Shown piece by piece: positions 1 to 11,730 of a stretch of DNA of 64,000 nt. Position 1 is the stretch's first letter. Every line of letters starts with the position of its first letter. The notes under the pieces were generated by a model. It searched no databases and had not been told where the DNA came from. It saw nothing but the letters and a program-made list of their open reading frames with translations. This stretch comes from Perca fluviatilis (Eukaryota > Chordata > Actinopteri > Perciformes > Percidae): the NCBI RefSeq assembly GCF_010015445.1, contig NC_053112.1, positions 7,952,903 to 8,016,902 on the forward strand, read 5' to 3'. A program made the translations under genes and the position numbers.

Positions 1-228
1 AGAGAACACCAAAGGGTTTGCAGAGTTATCAAAAAAGCAAAGGGTGGCTACTTTGAAGAATCTAAAATATAAGACATGTTTTCAGTTATTTCACACTTTT
101 TGTTAAGTACATAATTCCATAGGTGTTCATTCATAGTGGTGATGACTTCAGTGAGAATCTACAATGTAAATAGTCATGAAAATAAAGGAAATGCATTGAA
201 TGAGAAGGTGTGTCCAAACTTTTGGCCT

Positions 229-231
<3 letters not shown>
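1..231 (-). mobile_element. Half of a palindromic Tc1/mariner-type MITE, cut by the window edge
   Basis: This stretch matches, as a reverse complement, the left half of the complete elements at 34471-35002 and 44090-44624, ending in the terminal motif GGCCTGTACT. The element is truncated by the window start. The following (TA)n tract begins where the TA target duplication would be. Confidence 0.75.

Positions 232-311
<80 letters not shown>
232..311. repeat. (TA)n microsatellite, about 40 units
   Basis: An uninterrupted TA run between the end of the MITE and the capn9 exon 5 donor. The IYIYIY open frames across it are translation of the repeat, not genes. Confidence 0.95.
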
Positions 312-313
<2 letters not shown>

Positions 314-354
314 TTATTTTATTACAAAAAATAAAAACCAAAAAGAGTCTTTAC

Positions 355-523
355 ATCAATGGAGCATCCCATCATGGAGCCTCTATCTAGTGCGTTCTTC
401 ATGATGGCGTACAGGTTGTCTGGAGGGCTCTTGGTTTCGTATGTTTCCGCGACACCGCCGGTAAAATCCTCCATGGCCTCCATCGTGCTGCCGCCCTTCA
501 GGGACTCGTAGCTGCCGTGCAGT
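355..523 (-). CDS. capn9: capn9 coding exon 5
   Basis: A 169-bp exon encoding [20 protein letters not shown], then TGGVAETYE, and ending MMGCSID before a GTAAAG donor. It contains the [14 protein letters not shown] calpain core block. A (TA)n microsatellite lies about 40 bp beyond its donor, in the next intron. Confidence 0.92.
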
Positions 524-980
524 CTGAAAACAAACGCATCACCGTGTGGTTAACATGGATTTAACAAAGAGATGGAGAGGAAGGCCAAACGTAGAGATTC
601 TACCGAGCATTGGAACACATTTACGAAGACAGACTGGTGAGAAAGGCCAATAACATTGTATGTGATCACACACACCCCCTGGCATCTTATTTAAAACTAC
701 TGCCATCTAGGCGTCGTTTCTGACCAAGAACAGATCCAAATTCTCTTCTGTACCACAAGCCATAAATCAGTCAAAATAAGCCAGATGTCCAGCCGGCCTG
801 GTCATACCCAAAGGGTGTATAGTGTATTGTATTGTAGTGTGTGATGGATGTTCTTCATGTTATGTCTGTCGCTGTCTGATGTAGGGACTATTTGTTTGTG
901 TCACATGTCTGATGTCCTGTCATGAAGTGCCTTGCAGCTGTGCCGCAAACCCAACTGCCCCACGGGGACAATGAAGTTAT

Positions 981-1014
<34 letters not shown>

Positions 1015-3395
1015 AAGTATGAGATGTATAAGAGCCACTAGCGTGACTAAATTCAAACTGTAATGTTGTGAAATTTACTGAGCATGGTTTTTGCGCCCCT
1101 GACGATAAGTCTTTTCCAATTTGCTACATGACCGATCCTCAGTGAAAAACACGGCACCTTAATTGATTGATTTATCAAATGTTAGCCTACTCGGGGAGAT
1201 AGTCTGGACCTACAGAAGTACATTTCAGGATAACTGCCTGACATCCTGCTCTCTGTGTGTTGCCGTCCTTAAAATCTCTTTGCTTCGGGATACAACAACA
1301 ACAAACAACCTCCGAGCTAGCAAGCCTCATGCTGACAATGTCCCGTTTTGAAGAAATTTGGGATCGTGCAACAAGGCAGGATTGATGATTGTAAAGATGT
1401 ACAAAGAATTTGTATTTCCTTTCTAACTGGGACGTTTTGAGACCGATTGGTGGGTTTGCTGTGGACGAAGTACACACAGAGATACACTGGTAAGAGCCAA
1501 TGAGGTTTAACCATGTATCAGCTCATTTAAATAGCTCACGTTACTGTACTGTGTCAACAGTTAACTTCATTTAATCTTTTCTTTTGCGGGGTGCAAATGT
1601 TCCACCAAAACAAGTTCCTTCCCGAGACTATTTAGCAGAGCCACCGTCATTGCGTCCGGAGCTTAGCGCCGCCCAAGACGATTGTGATTGGTTTAAAGAA
1701 ATGCCAACAACCCAGAGCGTTTTTTTTTTCTCCTGTCCCAGAATGCATCTGTGGTGTAGCCGGACCTTACTCCACAGCGCTGTGGAGGTAAAGGAGGAGG
1801 TAAAGAATGAAGTTTTTTTTTTACTTGGCGTAGGCTTTCTCCAGCAGGGCGCTCCAGAACTCGTTGTTGGTGGCCGAGTGAAGCATGATGAGTTTGTTTC
1901 TCACCGCTGGCAGCCGGTCGTCCACCACCACGTCCAGCCATTGGTTGTGATGCCAGAACTGAGGGAGCAACAGAGAATGTGTCACGAAAACACTTTGCTC
2001 ATCCACTGCTTACCAATAATTATCAGATTCAATTCACTTTGATTCAGAAAAGACACAAAAAGTGGAATAATTTCCTGTCTATTTTGAGAATTTGTTATTC
2101 TTGGCTCATTTGTGAGCAGAAATCTTCTATTTAGCTTTGATAGGCCGAGACACCTGTCAATCAATCAAGTCAACATGCCCCCCCACAAAGGCTTTAGCCC
2201 AAGGGCGTAACTTTGGGTTTAACATTAAAATTTTAAGCACATCACACACTTCATTTTCTGCATTCTGGTGAATTTTTCTGCAACAATTTGTGCCTTTTCT
2301 GCATCAATTTATGGTGCAAATGTCTTTATTTGTGTAAAGGAAATATATAATAGTTTTTTTGTGGTGGGGTTGCACTGGCCAGTTTTGATTATTGGGTGGA
2401 GGGGTGGGGGGTAAATTATGCCTAAGCCTTAGCCTTACATCTCTGTAACAGAAAAACAACTGAAAATGAACGCAAATAAAAAAAACATTTTAAAAACGGC
2501 TTTATTTTGATCCGGCGGTGTACCTGGAAGTGAAATATGCCGGCGTATCTGCGGTCGAACTCCTGGTCGCGGGGCACGACTCGGGCCATGGCGTCTTTTT
2601 TGAGGGTCAAGGATGCGATGGCTGCCAGGAGCCAGCAGTCCCCTGTGGTGACAAAACAGATGCATCATGGGTAAATGAGGGAAATATGTGATAAGACACA
2701 AAATGTATACGTATAATTAAAAACTGTAAAGGTGCTTACGATGAAAAAACATTTATGTATTTCTGTCTGTGGTGTGAAATTATGGCTTGAGCTACGGAGG
2801 CCCCGGAAGGACAAAACACAACGGCAATTCACGCAACACAACATTTCAGAAAACACAACATTTCACGAAACAAAACATTTCAGAAAACACAAAAACAAAC
2901 ATTTCTAAAATGTCGTTTTTGTCGTTTTGTGTTTTCTGAAATGTTTTTGTGTTTTCTGAAATGTTTTTGTGTTTTCTGAAATGTTTTTGTGTTTTCTGAA
3001 ATGTCGTTTTGTTTTCTGAAATGTTTTTGTGTTTTCTGAAATGTCGTTTTGTTTTCTGAAATGTTTTTGTGTTTTCTTAAATCTATACGACCCTTTCTGT
3101 TTTCTTTAACATGTTCAAAATTAATTTAAATCAATCAATCAATTAAAAATAACTCATGGAGACAAGTGTGGGGTACCGACCCAGCTGTCCTTGGCAGATG
3201 TCTGTCCTGTCTGCATCTCCGACGATGAACTTTGGGTCCTGGCAGAGCTCCTGTAGAGGAACAGGAAAAGAACCGGTTGGGTTATTTTAAAAAAAAAGAA
3301 GAAAAAACATTGGCAGTTGAGAGGTGACACAGTCACCCTTTAAAAGGTGCGTTCACATTCCAGCAATATTAATCAGCCAGTCACGGAAACACAAC

Positions 3396-3444
<49 letters not shown>

Positions 3445-4606
3445 CACACACACACACACCTGCTGAAGGCAGCTGAAGCATTTACTCTCGAGGAACGCCC
3501 AACAAAGAAATGTGTAGTCATTGTAGCAAACGTGAGTGGTGAGTTTTTTTCTCAGTTGAATGTTAACAGGTAGAAAAGCTGGAAATGAGCTAAAGCAAAT
3601 GTTCCCTTTTTTTTAGTGTAAAGTGACATCATAAGAGACATCACTCATCAAGAAATCAGTTCAATCAAGAAAGCTTCCACAAATGTTTCACAGCTGATCG
3701 GCTAAATTCAACCCAATCAAACGTCTCAGCTGCTGCTGAGTGTTTTATATGCAGATAACGTTGAGGCGTGTGGGGATAAAGTCTGCGTACGGAGCTCAGA
3801 GAGAGAAAAACTGCACCTGTACTTGGTTCTATTTACACTGTTTTCTCGCCGAACTGGTTTTGCAGCTACGAGTACAACCGGATAAATGCTTAATTTCTTT
3901 CTCTGTATTGAAAAGCAAGAACTTTAACAAAAATTAGCTTTCCCTTCGTGCATTCAGAACCCTCAGATCAGTAATTAGAGATTCTCTGTAATTCTGCAGA
4001 GTAATTCTCTATTTCTAACACTCAATCAGTCAACTGTCTTTTATTTAATCAGCTTGTCCTGAACCACAGTTCCATTCCCTTACATTTATAAGACTTTTCA
4101 GCGCCTATGAGAAAAGTCAATGTGACCAAAAACAGCTAGAATATTAAAGCACGTGTTGACCCATCACAAAACCTCTCATCGGACCAACAGTTCACCTACA
4201 AACCACAACATTTCATTCATTTAACATTTCAAAAAATCCGAATTGAAGACCCAAATCTGCTCAATCTTCACAGATTTAAAAGACATTTGGACACTTTTTC
4301 TGGCACAACTTGCTCAGTTCTCTCTTGACCAGAGCATCAACCGAAGCCCCCTAAAAAGTTCAAATCTAAGAAGCGTTACTGTACGCGTGTGTGTCCACAT
4401 ACCTTGGGCCTCTTCCATTTCACATCGACAGGAACAGCCTGGCTGTAGAAGAGCGAGGAGTCGTTGGCGGGGAAGTCCGGGTCCTCGAACAGGACCCCCT
4501 TCTGCAGACACTCCTGCCTCAGCTGCTCAAAGGACTTCCCGTCCAGCTGCGTGTCCACGGCCTTGTCGGAGGAGCCCTTGGGCGACAGAGTGGACTGGAC
4601 AGGCAT
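355..4606 (-). CDS. capn9: Calpain-9-like cysteine protease, first five coding exons (5' part of gene)
   Basis: Classical calpains are calcium-dependent cytosolic cysteine proteases; calpain-9 is the digestive-tract form in mammals (family knowledge). Coding exons read on the minus strand: 4403-4606, 3181-3250, 2524-2642, 1825-1958 and 355-523. All have AG/GT borders and join in frame to 232 codons. The 70/119/134/169 bp lengths are the conserved exon sizes of classical calpains. Visible motifs are [13 protein letters not shown] and SSLFYSQ near the N terminus, RTDICQG in exon 2, the active-site GDCW (Cys94), and [11 protein letters not shown] and [13 protein letters not shown] in exon 4. The catalytic His and Asn, the C2-like domain and the EF hands would be left of base 1. 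The N-terminal sequence resembles calpain-9 more than calpains 1, 2 or 8, and human CAPN9 lies with NUP133 and TAF5L in 1q42. Calpain identity is near certain; the paralogue is less so. Confidence 0.85.
524..1824. other. capn9 intron 4: non-coding
   Basis: No exon is visible. It contains a LINE/SINE-like 3' tail followed by (CTA)n at about 940-1012 (motif ACGGGGACAATGAAGTTATC). The sequence between 1020 and 1824 shows nothing I can name. Confidence 0.5.
1825..1958 (-). CDS. capn9: capn9 coding exon 4
   Basis: A 134-bp exon beginning [17 protein letters not shown] and ending [12 protein letters not shown] plus two bases of a Lys codon, with donor GTAAAA. The [14 protein letters not shown] block is nearly invariant in calpains. 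Confidence 0.92.
2524..2642 (-). CDS. capn9: capn9 coding exon 3 with catalytic cysteine
   Basis: A 119-bp exon. It opens with the split Gly codon and [13 protein letters not shown], so the active-site cysteine is residue 94 of this model. It continues through RVVPRDQEF to YAGIFHFQ, with donor GTACAC. It encodes part of protease core subdomain IIa. Confidence 0.92.
2850..3085. repeat. 20-bp tandem repeat array in capn9 intron 2
   Basis: Repeated units of the type TTTTTGTGTTTTCTGAAATG run from about 2916 to 3076. They are preceded by inverted copies (AAAACACAACATTTCAG) at 2840-2905, so the block can form a hairpin. Confidence 0.85.
3181..3250 (-). CDS. capn9: capn9 coding exon 2
   Basis: A 70-bp exon read from the acceptor CTACAG to the donor GTCGGT. 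It encodes [20 protein letters not shown] and then GQL, leaving one base for the next codon. RTDICQG is a calpain signature just before the catalytic cysteine. Confidence 0.9.
3391..3461. repeat. (CA)n microsatellite in capn9 intron 1
   Basis: A CA dinucleotide run with a short AAAA interruption near 3441. Confidence 0.9.
4403..4606 (-). CDS. capn9: capn9 coding exon 1 (start exon)
   Basis: 68 codons from the ATG at 4606, ending in WKRPK with a GT donor at 4402-4401 (phase 0). This is where calpain exon 1 normally ends. The block [18 protein letters not shown] is the calpain N-terminal anchor and CysPc entry region. The start is chosen because it is the only upstream ATG in frame with this conserved block before the low-complexity CT/GT sequence at 4694-4876. 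Confidence 0.88.
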
Positions 4607-4693
4607 CTTCTTCAGAGGGAAGAAGCTCAGCGAGTGGAAGGGAGAGACGGAGACGCGAGGTGGTGTGTGTGTGATGGAGCGAGGCTCCTGAAG

Positions 4694-4809
4694 AGTGTGT
4701 GTGTGTGTGTGTGTTTGATGCAGGGAAGAGCCTGTCAGGTCTCACAGGGACACACCCTCCACACACAAACTGGTTTGTCCTCCTGTGGCGGTGAACCTCG
4801 CCCTTGCCG

Positions 4810-4876
<67 letters not shown>
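4694..4876. repeat. (GT)n and (CT)n microsatellites upstream of capn9 exon 1
   Basis: GT at 4694-4714 and CT at 4810-4876. They lie 90-270 bp upstream of the capn9 start codon, so in or near its 5' untranslated or promoter region. No TATA box was recognised here. Confidence 0.85.
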
Positions 4877-4879
<3 letters not shown>

Positions 4880-5047
4880 GTTTCTTATCTTTCTCTCTCT
4901 TTCTTTGGGTTTGGCCTGCAGGAAACTGTAAGAATGAAGTCCTGCTGGTTTGGCAACAGATACATTAAATAACTTCAAGTGCTCGTTCAAATCAACATCT
5001 CTGAATGGGCATTAATGCACTTAAAGGACCACAGACGTGTTGTTTCT

Positions 5048-5090
5048 TATTCATTCATTCATTCATTCATTCATTCATTCATTCATTCAT
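5048..5090. repeat. (ATTC)n microsatellite
   Basis: A tetranucleotide run in copy 1 of the segmental duplication. The corresponding position in copy 2 (about 5610-5628) has only a few degenerate units. Confidence 0.9.
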
Positions 5091-5628
5091 GATTTGAATC
5101 ATTTTTAGAGGCCAAAGAGGCCTAAGGTCTCTCAGTCTTTCAAAAATACAATAAGCATTCTTGAAAACAAAAATGTAAATGTCTTACCTTTGCAATCATC
5201 TTGTGACCTCCAGGTTTTGAGCCAAAGCCAAATGATAATAATTATAATGTTAACTACACACTTCTGCCAAACATTTTACAAAGTTTGCCAGATTGTTCTG
5301 CATTTTGGGGGGCAAATTTTGTGCCCAGGGAAGAAGTTAAATGACCCAAAAAAGAGACAAAAAAACAACGACCAAGTGACCACAAAGGGAAGCACAATGA
5401 GAAACCGTTGGACACAAAAGGACTACAAAGAGACGCAAAATGACCACACCGCGACAGAAAATGACAGAAACTATAAGAATGAAGTCCTGATGGTTTGGCA
5501 ACAGATACATTAAATAACTTGAAATGTTTTATTCGTTCAAATCAGCATCTCTGAATGGGGTTTAATGCACCTAAAGGACCACAGAAGTGTTGCTTATTGA
5601 ACTATAGTGTGTTCATTTATTCATCCAT

Positions 5629-5905
5629 TTAACCCAGTGACCCGAAGGACAACACAAGGATTATGTACTTCCGTTTACTTTGTTGAGAATTGCTCTCTAA
5701 ACAAGGGTTAATACAGCACCTTAGTTCTTGTTTGTACAGCATTTTGGTCAGCTTAAACTGTGTTTAAATGTGTTCTAGAAATAAACTTTACTTACTTAAC
5801 AAGAAACAGGGTTTAGAGAGCAATTCTCAACAAAGTAAAGGGAGGTACATAATCCTTGTGTTGTCCTTCGGGTCACTGGGACCCGAAGGACAACACAAGG
5901 GTTAA
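5629..5905. mobile_element. Foldback MITE with TTAA ends (CCCTTGTGTTGTC family)
   Basis: TTAA at 5629-5632 and 5902-5905 flank an element with long inverted arms. GACCCGAAGGACAACACAAG through GAATTGCTCTCTAAAC (5639-5703) is mirrored at 5811-5875. The right terminus CCGAAGGACAACACAAGGG recurs at 22.5-23.2, 50.0-51.1 and 56.8-57.2 kb. TTAA targets with CCC termini are typical of piggyBac-type elements; that superfamily label is inference. Confidence 0.8.
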
Positions 5906-6474
5906 TCATTTATGACTGATTCAGTTTTACAGGCCAAAGAGGCCAAAGGTAAAACTCTCTCAGTCTTTCAGAATAAAATAAGCAAAGATGAGAGGACAAT
6001 CTGGAAAGCAAAAATTCATTTCCTAGCTTTGTAATCATCTCGTGGTCCATTAGATTCATGTCAAAGCTACATAATAATACTATTACTAATAATAATACTA
6101 GTACTAATACTAGTAACCTTCACATATAGTATGCTAGATTGTTCTGCATTTTGGGGGACACATTTTGTGCCCAGAGAAGAAGCAAAATGACCACAAAGAG
6201 ACACAAGATCACTACAGAAAGAAACGCCAATCTACCACAGAGAGATGCAAAATAACTCAAAATTAGATCAAATAAAGGAACCACAATGTGATTGGAAATG
6301 ACGGCAGACACATAAACACCACAAGGACACACACAATCATCACCAAGAAACACAGGGACTACAAAAATACAAAGGGACTACAGAGAGACAGGTGTCCTCC
6401 TGAAGAGTAGATACAGGTAAGGGAACTTCTACATGTGAGGATAGGGTTATTATGTACAATATGTATTTCTCTTC

Positions 6475-6476
<2 letters not shown>

Positions 6477-6510
<34 letters not shown>

Positions 6511-6923
6511 AATTTTTTCAATTTCATGTTACTTTATTGGCATGACAAAAAAATACATCTGTGTTGCCAAAGCATAAGAACAAACATACATATAAACAAG
6601 GAGTAAATACATCTCATATATATATATATATATATATATATCATATATATATATATATATATATATCATATACTCTCTCTCTCTCTCTGTCTCTTTCTCT
6701 CTTTGTGTCTCTTTCTCTCTCTGTCTCTGTGTGTCTCTCTCTCTGTGTCTCTCTCTTTGTGTCTCTCTCCGTCTCTCTCTCTCTCTGTCTCTCTCTGTCT
6801 ATCTTTGTGTCTCTCTATCTCTCTCTGTCTCTCTCTCTCTCTCTGTGTCTCTCTCTATCTCTCTCTGACTCTCTCTCTCTCTGTCTCTGTGTCTCTCTCT
6901 GACTCTCTCTCTCTTGGTCTGTG

Positions 6924-6962
<39 letters not shown>
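6477..6962. repeat. Compound CT/CTGT/TA microsatellite block
   Basis: CT at 6477-6506, TA tracts at about 6617-6668, then imperfect CT/CTGT to (CTGT)n ending at about 6971. A short retroelement-like 3' end (TTTATTGGCATGAC, about 6525-6600) lies inside. All long LSLSLS or RERERE frames here are repeat translation. Confidence 0.9.
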
Positions 6963-6972
<10 letters not shown>

Positions 6973-7126
6973 GGGCCGTGCAGACAGAGTCTGGGTGTGC
7001 CACCATCGTCCCTGCTGCACCCTGCCGCCCCACCCTCATCACTCTGAGACTCAGGTCTCAGGCTGTCCTCCTTCCTGTCAGCAGCGACATTCCTGCTGCA
7101 CACACCGCATTCCTTACATAACTTCA

Positions 7127-9321
7127 GACGAGTGTGTGTGGACAGTTACAGTGTGACTTCAGACGAGTGTGTATGGACAGTTACAGTGACTTCAGACTAG
7201 TGTGTGTGGACAGTTACAGTGACTTCAGACTAGTGTGTGTGGACAGTTACAGTGACTTCAGACTAGTGTGTGTGGACAGTTACAGTGTGACTTCAGACGA
7301 GTGTGTGTGGACAGTTACAGTGACTTCAGACGAGTGTGTGGACAGTTACAGTGACTTCAGACTAGTGTGTGTGGACAGTTACAGTGACTTCAGACTAGTG
7401 TGTGTGGACAGTTACAGTGACTTCAGACTAGTGTGTGTGGACAGTTACAGTGTGACTTCAGACGAGTGTGTATGGACAGTTACAGTGTGACTTCAGACGA
7501 GTGTGTGTGGACAGTTACAGTGACTTCAGACGAGTGTGTGTGGACAGTTACAGTGACTTCAGACTAGTGTGTGTGGACAGATACAGCGACTTCAGACGAG
7601 TGTGTGTGGACAGTTACAGTGTGACTTCAGACGAGTGTGTGTGGACAGATACAGCGACTTCAGACTAGTGTGTGTGGACAGATACAGCGACTTCAGACGA
7701 GTGTGTGTGGACAGATACAGCGACTTCATACTAGTGTGTGTGGACAGTTATAGTGACTTCAGACTAGTGTGTGTGGACAGTTACAGTGACTTCAGACGAG
7801 TGTGTGTGGACAGATACAGCGACTTCATACTAGTGTGTGTGGACAGTTATAGTGACTTCAGACTAGTGTGTGTGGACAGATAGTGACTTCAGACGAGTGT
7901 GTGTGGACAGTTATAGTGACTTCAGACGAGTGTGTGTGGACAGATAGTGACTTCAGACGAGTGTGTGTGGACAGTTACAGTGTGACTTCAGACGAGTGTG
8001 TGTGGACAGTTACAGTGTGACTTCAGACGAGTGTGTATGGACAGTTACAGTGTGACTTCAGACGAGTGTGTGTGGACAGTTACAGTGACTTCAGACGAGT
8101 GTGTGTGGACAGTTACAGTGACTTCAGACTAGTGTGTGTGGACAGATACAGCGACTTCAGACGAGTGTGTGTGGACAGTTACAGTGTGACTTCAGACGAG
8201 TGTGTGTGGACAGATACAGCGACTTCATACTAGTGTGTGTGGACAGTTATAGTGACTTCAGACTAGTGTGTGTGGACAGTTACAGTGACTTCAGACGAGT
8301 GTGTGTGGACAGATACAGCGACTTCATACTAGTGTGTGTGGACAGTTATAGTGACTTCAGACTAGTGTGTGTGGACAGATAGTGACTTCAGACGAGTGTG
8401 TGTGGACAGTTACAGTGACTTCAGACGAGTGTGTGTGGACAGATAGTGACTTCAGACTAGTGTGTGTGGACAGTTACAGTGTGACTTCAGACGAGTGTGT
8501 GTGGACAGTTACAGTGTGACTTCAGACGAGTGTGTGTGGACAGTTACAGTGTGACTTCAGACGAGTGTGTGTGGACAGATACAGCGACTTCATACTAGTG
8601 TGTGTGGACAGTTACAGTGACTTCAGACTAGTGTGTGTGGACAGTTACAGTGACTTCAGACGAGTGTGTGTGGACAGTTACAGTGACTTCAGACTAGTGT
8701 GTGTGGACAGTTATAGTGACTTCAGACGAGTGTGTGTGGACAGTTACAGCGACTTCATACTAGTGTGTGTGGACAGTTATAGTGACTTCAGACGAGTGTG
8801 TGTGGACAGTTACAGTGACTTCAGACGAGTGTGTGTGGACAGTTATAGTGACTTCAGACTAGTGTGTGTGGACAGTTATAGTGACTTCAGACTAGTGTGT
8901 GTGGACAGTTACAGTGACTTCAGACGAGTGTGTGTGGACAGTTACAGTGACTTCATACTAGTGTGTGTGGACAGTTATAGTGACTTCAGACTAGTGTGTG
9001 TGGGCAGTTATAGTGACTTCAGACTAGTGTGTGTGGACAGTTATAGTGACTTCAGACGAGTGTGTGTGGACAGTTACAGTGACTTCAGACGAGTGTGTGT
9101 GGACAGTTACAGTGACTTCAGACGAGTGTGTGTGGACAGTTACAGTGACTTCAGACGAGTGTGTGTGGACAGTTACAGTGACTTCATACTAGTGTGTGTG
9201 GACAGTTATAGTGACTTCAGACTAGTGTGTGTGGACAGTTACAGTGACTTCAGACTAGTGTGTGTGGACAGTTACAGTGACTTCAGACGAGTGTGTGTGG
9301 ACAGTTACAGTGTGTGTTGCG
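7127..9321 (+). repeat. Minisatellite, 33-bp unit, about 66 copies
   Basis: The unit is GACTTCAGACGAGTGTGTGT followed by GGACAGTTACAGT (33 bp), with variants (CGAG/CTAG, CAGTG/TAGTG, an extra GT, occasional short units). Because 33 is divisible by three, an artefactual frame repeating VCVDSYSDFRR stays open, up to 265 codons. There is no start context, splice evidence or non-repetitive domain. Confidence 0.97.
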
Positions 9322-10924
9322 CAGAGTGATTACAGTTTGTGAGGGTTTGATTGCTCTCAGGCGTTTTGAATACAAGAATCTACTAAATATCATGTTCCAG
9401 TCCTTTTTTGATGGATTTTTAAGCCTTCTTTCCTCAGCAGTTTGGAGCAGGAGACTGCAGTTTGACCTAAATGACAGACAGACATATTCTGGGTGAAGGT
9501 GAGCATCCTACCCACTCTTAGACTACATGTAGGCCTACCTCCACCTGGACATGGTGCCCTGCGGCCTCAGGGGGGCAGAAGATAGCAGTGTAGAAGTACC
9601 GCAGTGTAGAAGAGTGTAAGTAAAAGAATAGACTGGATTGTCATTGTACATGAACACAATAGGATGCGAAAACATCAGCAAAAGTGCAAACCAGGTGAAT
9701 AAGTAAATACAAATAAAAGAGACAAGATTGTTAAAAAGTTCAACGACCTGCCAAAGGCCCATAATTTAAGTCAACTTTTTTTGTTGTTGTAGTAAACAAG
9801 TTTTGTTAATGTGGTCTTTGAACTTGTGAACTCTGTGTGTGTGTGTGAGTGTGTTTGTGTGTAGGAAATTACTTCGGTTGTGTGTGCGGGCTTGTTTTAC
9901 TATATTTGTGGGGTCCAAAAACCGGGGAATACAGTATACTTGTGGGGTCCCGACAGCTTTGTGGAGCCAAAATGCTGGACCCCACAAGTTTAAATGGCTG
10001 TTTGAGGGTTAAGACTTGGTTTTAGGATTAGGGTTAGAATTAGGTGATGGTTAAGGTTAGGGTAAGGGTTAGGGTTAGGCATTTAGTGGTGATGGTTAAG
10101 GTTAGGGAATGCATTATGTCAATGACAGTCCCCGAAAAGATAGTGAAACGTGTGTGTGTGTGTGTGTGTGTCCCCATCCGTGTCCCCTGTCCATCCGGTC
10201 TGGCGCCTCAGGGTGTTTTTACTGAATATAAAGCTGAATCACACACATAACAGAAGAGACTGAAAGCAGCAGGATAACAAGCAATAAAAGAAAGAAAAAA
10301 AGAAAGAAAAGGAACTTACTGAAGCATTAGTTCAAATAAATTCTGTTATTTATTCCTTGTTTTAGGGCAACAGGATGGGAACAAAAGTGTACTGACAAAC
10401 ATAAAGAACATCTTCCAGGCTGAATTAATGAATGAAATATTCAAAACAACAACAAAAATAATACAATCACACTTTGAATGTATGAAAACAGAAATATAAA
10501 ATGTCTTTTTTTTTTGAGCCCTCGTTAAGTTAAGCACAACCTGGATGGCGACTCTCGGTAGCCAAAATATTACAAAAATACAGTTTATTTACACTTTTAC
10601 ACTCGCAGAATAGTGCGAAAAATACAGCCTATGATTCTTAGAAATTTCCTCCACAAGGCTATTTACAATTTCTTTTTTTATTATTACTCAAAACTTACAG
10701 TAGGCCGACTCGGAGACAAAAACCAAGAGAGAAGAAGAAGCACGACCGCTTCCTGTTCTAGTGTTTTTCAAGTGGCTCACACTCGTTAACTTTCAGCCAA
10801 CTGAGACCCTTTAAAACCTCCGAACACGGCCTCTAAACGCCACGAGCATCAACGGGAAACAGATTTGTGAAAAAGTTTTCTTCCTGTAAAATGTGAATTT
10901 GTGCAGCAAAAGCAAACTGAGTTA
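9322..10924. other. Intergenic, no gene seen
   Basis: AT-rich sequence with a fish dispersed-repeat fragment at about 9880-10170. That fragment contains CTTGTGGGGTCC, degenerate GGTTAGGGTTAG telomere-like hexamers (10020-10110) and a GT tract. Nothing with coding character was found. Confidence 0.6.
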
Positions 10925-11244
10925 AAGGGATACGCCAGCGTTTGTTGAAATAGTTCTTATCACGGTCTCCTCTAGCTGTAGAGAGGTGGCCCAACGCATT
11001 TTTTGGGCATGCATCGTTTTAGTCCGGTGCAACACCGGCAGCGCCACCGCTAGTTAGCTTAGCATAGTGAATGGAATCCTATGTTGCCGGTTAGCATGTT
11101 GTGAGTAAAAGTGAGCCAACAAAAGACAAAAAAAAACAACCTAATTACTTGAACTGAGACAAAAAAATGCGTTGGCCCACCTATCTACAGCCAGGGGAGA
11201 CCGTGATAAGAACTATTTCAACAAACGGTGGCGTAGCCCTTTAA
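10922..11244. mobile_element. TTAA-flanked palindromic MITE
   Basis: TTAA at 10922-10925 and 11241-11244 flank inverted ends AAGGGATACGCCAGCGTTTG and the mirror of CAAACGGTGGCGTAGCCCTT. A second copy in opposite orientation is at 39379-39705. Confidence 0.85.
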
Positions 11245-11730
11245 AGCAGCACGCTGCCGAGTATCAGGCTCATTTTGTCGGTCTGTGCAACACACTGGCC
11301 GAGTGAAAAATGGTGTTTTTATACTTGATAAATCTATTTCAGATCCTAAAGAAAAGGAAGCTGATGATAAAGTACTAAAGGGGCAGGTAAAACATAAGGA
11401 GAACTGCAGTAGTTAGAGAATATCTCTTATGTTCTGCTGTCTTACCCAGAGTCAGACGAGTCCAGAACTAGGACTGGTTATCAGACTTTTAAATCGAGCA
11501 CCAAAAGTGAAAAACCAAGAAGCTCCGGTCTCTGTTCCAGAAGTAAGAGAAACCTCATTTAAAGTCATATTTGTAACTAATATACTGAAAAAAAGAAATA
11601 AATAAAGGCCTGGAAGAGAAAATTGCGTTGTTTATTCAAAATTTAGCTTTTCAGGCCTTTAACGAAAACCAGTTCTCATAAAGCCCTGGACATTCGGTGC
11701 TCTACATCTATTTTTTTTTTGATACCAACT

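Larger units (their letters stand above)
4932..6390. repeat. Tandem segmental duplication (two copies, second one interrupted)
   Basis: Copy 1 (about 4932-5474) and copy 2 (about 5475-6390) share in order GAATGAAGTCCTG, GGTTTGGCAACAGATACATT, TGCACxTAAAGGACCACAGA, GGCCAAAGAGGCC, CTCTCAGTCTTTCA, AGATTGTTCTGCATTTTGGG and TTTTGTGCCCAG. Copy 2 is longer because a MITE sits in it at 5633-5901. The short open frames across it are not conserved between the copies. Confidence 0.85.

Noticed and set aside
7134..9329. Open frames of 60-265 codons repeating VCVDSYSDFRR
   Set aside because: Translation of a 33-bp minisatellite. No start context, no unique sequence, and frame changes wherever a unit has an extra GT.
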